From contig CAYWVO010000002.1 of assembly GCA_964461835.1 (NCBI GenBank), positions 1-64,000 on the forward strand: DNA of 64,000 nucleotides, written 5' to 3'. A model generated the notes under the pieces. It saw only the letters and a list, made by a program, of their open reading frames with translations, was not told where the DNA came from and ran no database searches. The translations under genes were made by a program, and so were the position numbers. The number at the start of each line of letters is the position of its first letter. Within the stretch, counting starts at the first letter, position 1. Source of the stretch: CAYWVO01 sp964461835. Lineage in GTDB: Bacteria > Zixibacteria > MSB-5A5 > WJJR01 > JAJRUJ01. Below are positions 60,353 to 64,000 of this stretch, piece by piece.

Positions 60353-61786
60353 ATGGACCTTTGCCATCTCTCGCTTTCGGATATGTTGGAGGGGATGGTA
60401 CGCGGTCAGTTTTTCGCGCGTGAACTTACCGACGCCGTTTTGACGCGGATTGCCGAACGTCAGTCCCTTAACGCTTTTATCACCGTGGTTGACAAATCGG
60501 CCCACGCCCAGGCCCGCGAATCTGATAAGCGTTACCAAAACAAACACCCACGCCCACTTGAGGGCATCCCGATAGCGATCAAAGACAACATTTGTACCAG
60601 TAATCTCCGTACCACCTGCGCCTCACGAATGCTGGCCGATTTTGTCCCCCCATACGATGCAACAGCAGTTACGCGATTGAAAGAGGCCGGGGCGGTCATC
60701 ATTGGCAAGACCAACCTGGATGAATTTGGGATGGGATCATCCAGCGAATACAGCCATTTCGGAGTTGTCCATAATCCTCATGATCCTGACAAGACACCCG
60801 GCGGGTCATCCGGCGGTTCCGCCGCCGCCGTGGCTGATTTCCAGGTCCCCGTTGCTTTGGGGGCTGATACCGGTGGGTCAATCCGGCAGCCGGCGGCGTT
60901 CTGCGGAGTTGTAGGACTCAAACCAACCTATGGCGCTGTCTCCCGCTATGGATTGGTGGCCTACGTCTCTTCCTGCGATCAGATCGGGGTCATTGCCCGG
61001 TCAGTTGCGGATTGCCGAACGGTATTTGAGGTAATCCGTGGACCTGATCCGTTGGACAGTACATCAGTAGAACTTATGAATGGCAATAAGGCCGGCTCAC
61101 CGAAAGCGATCGAAGAATACACAATCGGTATACCTGTTGGGTGGAACGACGAAGAATTACAACCAACCATTCAAGAACAGTACGATAAGACCAAAAATTT
61201 TCTGCGCAACGCCGGCTGTCACCTGCGAGAAGTTTCCATTCCCCGAATTGCCCATAGTGTGCCGACGTATTACATCATCGCCATGGCAGAGGCGTCCGCG
61301 AACCTGGCCCGATACGATGGTGTCCGGTATGGTCGTCGTGCAAAACTTTACCACGACCTGGAAACGCTGTATGAGCACACACGCACCGAGGGACTCGGGG
61401 AGGAAGTCAAACGGCGCATACTCCTCGGCACCTTTGTTCTCTCAGCGGGATACTACGACGATTATTACCTGCGGGCGCAGAAGGTGCGGGAGCTTATCCG
61501 CGGGGACCTGAAGCGTGTTTTTGCAAACTGTGATTTCCTGCTAACTCCGGTGACGGCAACTACCGCTTTTGCTCTGGGCGAGAAAACCGGTGATCCGGTG
61601 GAGATGTATAACTGCGACGTCTACACGGTACTGGCTAATCTGGCGGGCGTACCGGCGATGTCTATTCCGGTCGGCAAGGTCGACGGCCTGCCGGTAGGTA
61701 TGCAAATAATCGGGCCGCATGGTTGCGAAGATACGCTGCTCCATTTTGCGGAAAACGTTGAACGCCTGATGAGCGGTGAACCATGA
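60353..61786 (+). CDS. gatA: Glutamyl-tRNA(Gln)/aspartyl-tRNA(Asn) amidotransferase subunit A
   Basis: GatA is the glutaminase of the GatCAB amidotransferase that makes Gln-tRNA or Asn-tRNA. The 477-residue protein carries the Ser-cisSer-Lys triad: the Lys in PIAIKDNICTS, and serines in TPGGSSGGSAAA and GADTGGSIRQPA. KTNLDEFGMGSSSEYS is also diagnostic. I chose ATG 60353, 17 bp after glnA, because the frame upstream overlaps glnA. The stop overlaps the gatB start by 4 bp. Confidence 0.96.
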   Translation: MDLCHLSLSDMLEGMVRGQFFARELTDAVLTRIAERQSLNAFITVVDKSAHAQARESDKRYQNKHPRPLEGIPIAIKDNICTSNLRTTCASRMLADFVPPYDATAVTRLKEAGAVIIGKTNLDEFGMGSSSEYSHFGVVHNPHDPDKTPGGSSGGSAAAVADFQVPVALGADTGGSIRQPAAFCGVVGLKPTYGAVSRYGLVAYVSSCDQIGVIARSVADCRTVFEVIRGPDPLDSTSVELMNGNKAGSPKAIEEYTIGIPVGWNDEELQPTIQEQYDKTKNFLRNAGCHLREVSIPRIAHSVPTYYIIAMAEASANLARYDGVRYGRRAKLYHDLETLYEHTRTEGLGEEVKRRILLGTFVLSAGYYDDYYLRAQKVRELIRGDLKRVFANCDFLLTPVTATTAFALGEKTGDPVEMYNCDVYTVLANLAGVPAMSIPVGKVDGLPVGMQIIGPHGCEDTLLHFAENVERLMSGEP

Positions 61787-63240
61787 TTGCTGAAGCAGCC
61801 AAACAAACGGATTATCGGCCGAAAATCGGACTGGAGATACACGCCCAACTGGCCACCAAGTCGAAAATGTTTTGCGGCTGCTCGGTGGATTTCGGGGCTG
61901 ACCCGAACACGCATGTTTGTCCAGTCTGCATGGGATTACCGGGTGCGCTGCCGGTGGTCAATCGCCATGCGGTAGAATTGGCCATACGCCTGGTGCTCGC
62001 AGTTGGCGGACAAATCCGGGAGAACAGCCTGTTTGCCCGAAAAAATTATTTCTACCCGGATTTGCCGAAAGGCTATCAGATATCGCAGTACGAATACCCA
62101 CTGGGTCTTGGCGGATTGATCCGCTATGTGTTTGACGGCCAGGAACGCCGGATAAATCTGACGCGGGTTCATCTCGAGGAGGATGCCGGCAAACTCGTTC
62201 ATGAATCTTCAGCAGGGGCAGGCAGCCTCATCGATTTCAACCGCTGCGGCGTGCCGTTGGTGGAAATTGTCTCCGAACCTGAGCTACTGTCTCCGGTTGA
62301 TGCCAAAGCGTTTTTGCAGAAAATCCGGCAAATCCTTAATTTCCTTGGTGTATGTCGGGGCGGAATGGAGGAAGGGGCGTTCCGTTGTGATGCCAATATT
62401 TCCCTGATCCCCGACAAATCGGAGGATTCTGGTATCCGAACAGAGATCAAGAACATAAATTCCTTCCGTGGGGTCGAGCGGGCATTAACGGCCGAGATCG
62501 ATCGCCAGCGCACGGTTATGCAATCCGGAGGATCGGTGGAAATCGAAACACTCAACTGGAACGATCATCAGCAGATTCTCGAATCAATGCGCGCCAAAGA
62601 GGAATCGCCCGACTATCGTTATTTTCCCGAGCCGGATTTGCCGCCGTTGCAGATCGATCCCAGTTGGATTGAGCAACTCAAAGCCAACCTGCCGGAACTC
62701 CCCGATGCTATCCGCGAACGACTAATTTCCCAACATAATCTCTCAGCGTATGATGCCGAAATCCTGACCTCCTCACGCGCATTGACCGATTACTATGAGG
62801 AATTGCTGGCATATAACTGTGATGCTCAAAAGGCCGCACACTGGATTGCCAATGAGCTGCTTTCATTTATCGATATTCGATCACTTTCTCCTGAGTCAAC
62901 GCGTATTCCGCCAAAAGAATGTGCGTCATTACTTAAACTGGTTAATCAAGGAGCAATTTCCCGAACCGCAGCCAAGCAGGTTTTTGCCACGATGTGGGAA
63001 ACGGGCAAATCCGCCGAATCTGTCGTCGCAGAAATGGGTATCGAACAGATTTCTAACCCGGCACAGATAGCTCCGGTAGTGGAGGATATCCTCAAGCGTC
63101 ACCCGGACGAAGTAGAGGAATACCATGCCGGAAAGCGAAAACTATTAGGCTTTTTCGTCGGACAGGTAATGAAGCACTTTAAGGGCCGGGCAAATCCGCA
63201 GGTAGTGAACCGGCTTATTCGTGAGAAGTTGGATTTTTAG
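61783..63240 (+). CDS. gatB: Glutamyl-tRNA(Gln)/aspartyl-tRNA(Asn) amidotransferase subunit B
   Basis: GatB carries the kinase and transamidase activities that act on the mischarged tRNA. The 485-residue protein begins IGLEIHAQLATKSKMFCGC and CPVCMGLPGALPV, with the zinc cysteines, then HLEEDAGKLVHE and SPDYRYFPEPDLPPL, and ends in the helical tail domain (GRANPQVVNRLIREKL). The start overlaps gatA. No gatC is next to it. Confidence 0.97.
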   Translation: MIAEAAKQTDYRPKIGLEIHAQLATKSKMFCGCSVDFGADPNTHVCPVCMGLPGALPVVNRHAVELAIRLVLAVGGQIRENSLFARKNYFYPDLPKGYQISQYEYPLGLGGLIRYVFDGQERRINLTRVHLEEDAGKLVHESSAGAGSLIDFNRCGVPLVEIVSEPELLSPVDAKAFLQKIRQILNFLGVCRGGMEEGAFRCDANISLIPDKSEDSGIRTEIKNINSFRGVERALTAEIDRQRTVMQSGGSVEIETLNWNDHQQILESMRAKEESPDYRYFPEPDLPPLQIDPSWIEQLKANLPELPDAIRERLISQHNLSAYDAEILTSSRALTDYYEELLAYNCDAQKAAHWIANELLSFIDIRSLSPESTRIPPKECASLLKLVNQGAISRTAAKQVFATMWETGKSAESVVAEMGIEQISNPAQIAPVVEDILKRHPDEVEEYHAGKRKLLGFFVGQVMKHFKGRANPQVVNRLIREKLDF

Positions 63241-63858
63241 ATGGCATGCAATGTGGCAGCACTGGTCTCTGGGTCAGGAACCGACTTACAATCAATTCTG
63301 GACGCCGAGAAGGACGGCCGGCTTTCGGCGCAGGTGCGAGTAGTCATTTCAAATAAAGCTAACGCCTATGGCCTGGAGCGGGCGCGCCAGGCGGAGATTC
63401 GGACCGAGCATATTTCGATAAAGACCGAAGGTTCCTATGATGCCGTCGGCGAGCGTATGCTTGAGGTTTTTCGGGAGGAACAGATCGATCTGATTGTCTT
63501 GGCCGGGTATCTTAAGCTGGTCCATCCCATGGTCATTGAGGCCTATGAGCGCCGTATCATAAATATCCATCCCGCCCTCTTGCCCAAATTCGGGGGAAAG
63601 GGTATGTATGGCATGCGGGTGCACGAGGCGGTCATCGCGGCAGGAGAAAATGTTTCCGGGCCGACGATCCATTTCGTCGACGAAATATTTGATCATGGAG
63701 AAATCATTGCCCAGCGAAAGGTCCCGGTACTGCCCGATGACACCCCGGAGAAATTACAGCAGCGTGTGCTTGAGGAAGAGCATAGATTGCTGCCGGAGAC
63801 GGTGGCTAGACTGGCGCGAGGTGAAATCCCGCTGGGAGTCCTGAAGAACAAGGAGTGA
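63241..63858 (+). CDS. purN: Phosphoribosylglycinamide formyltransferase PurN
   Basis: PurN transfers formyl from 10-formyl-THF to GAR in purine synthesis. The 205-residue protein has ALVSGSGTDLQSILDAE, the catalytic Asn-His pair in INIHPALLPKF and the Asp in HFVDEIFDHGEIIAQ. ATG 63241 lies immediately after the gatB stop with no gap. purC follows 4 bp later. Confidence 0.95.
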   Translation: MACNVAALVSGSGTDLQSILDAEKDGRLSAQVRVVISNKANAYGLERARQAEIRTEHISIKTEGSYDAVGERMLEVFREEQIDLIVLAGYLKLVHPMVIEAYERRIINIHPALLPKFGGKGMYGMRVHEAVIAAGENVSGPTIHFVDEIFDHGEIIAQRKVPVLPDDTPEKLQQRVLEEEHRLLPETVARLARGEIPLGVLKNKE

Positions 63859-63862
63859 TGCG

Positions 63863-64000
63863 ATGGAGTTGACCACGGTGCAGTATCCGCCAGTATGGCA
63901 GTCAGAAATTCCCGAGTATCCGCTGTTTGCCCGCGGCAAGGTCCGGGACGTCTACGACTTGGGAGACCAATTGCTGATTGTCACGTCCGACCGCTTGTCG
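63863..64000 (+). CDS. purC: SAICAR synthetase PurC, N-terminal part
   Basis: The last 46 codons encode MELTTVQYPPVWQ followed by YPLFARGKVRDVYDLG and LLIVTSDRLS, the nucleotide-binding start of phosphoribosylaminoimidazole-succinocarboxamide synthase, an enzyme of de novo purine synthesis. The gene is cut by the window edge. It is 4 bp after purN, so purN and purC are in one operon behind glnA-gatA-gatB. Confidence 0.92.
   Translation, partial: MELTTVQYPPVWQSEIPEYPLFARGKVRDVYDLGDQLLIVTSDRLS

Overview
The window is a bacterial chromosome segment of moderately high GC, nearly all protein-coding, broken by one scaffold gap of exactly 100 N (4208-4307). Gene content includes a diderm-type TolC/RND efflux system, many exported lipoprotein-like proteins, the bacillithiol pathway, the selenocysteine machinery, HslUV, GatAB and a GSI-alpha type glutamine synthetase. 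Together with a TrmD motif variant that I associate from memory with Bacteroidota-like lineages, this suggests a member of the FCB superphylum or a related candidate phylum such as Zixibacteria. That placement is inference; no database was consulted.

Layout. 1-4.6 kb: the tail of an IS256-type transposase, purL, an AbiJ-like abortive-infection gene in an AT-richer patch, and palindromic and tandem repeats around the gap. 4.6-9.2 kb: hutU, rsmB, a PASTA-domain membrane protein and rpe. 9.2-13.9 kb: an accessory, repeat-rich region holding an exported protein, a 134-bp tandem array, an HNH-nuclease-like gene and a REP/RAYT block (a Y1 transposase flanked by its palindromes, plus a partial second copy). 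14-31 kb: a conserved core resembling the ffh-to-hslU region of Bacillus: ffh-rpsP-rimM-trmD-rplS-rnhB-yraN, then rqcH divergent from yicC-gmk-rpoZ-topA, a YedF-like protein, a DUF418 protein, xerC-hslV-hslU and argF. 31-41 kb: lipoproteins, a hotdog thioesterase, a beta-propeller-like protein, an unusual fusion of DNA-binding helices to an aconitase-like domain, HIT, RmuC, an RNA m5U methyltransferase and a DUF2279 protein. 41-48 kb: corA with a short leader ORF, and a TolC/adaptor/RND operon. 47.8-54.7 kb: bshC-bshA-bshB followed directly by selC (tRNA-Sec), selA and selB, a thiol/selenol module. 54.8-64 kb: amidohydrolase, NfeD-slipin, a triple nested hairpin, then glnA-gatA-gatB-purN-purC running off the end.

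The observations most worth following are: the HTH-aconitase-like protein at 35253-36749, which has lost all cluster cysteines; the REP/RAYT block at 12.2-13.5 kb, with a sharp gene-conversion-like boundary and hairpins whose apical stems differ in sequence yet stay self-complementary; the three nested hairpins at 58.65-58.84 kb; the corA leader ORF; and a tRNA-Sec with an atypical acceptor stem.
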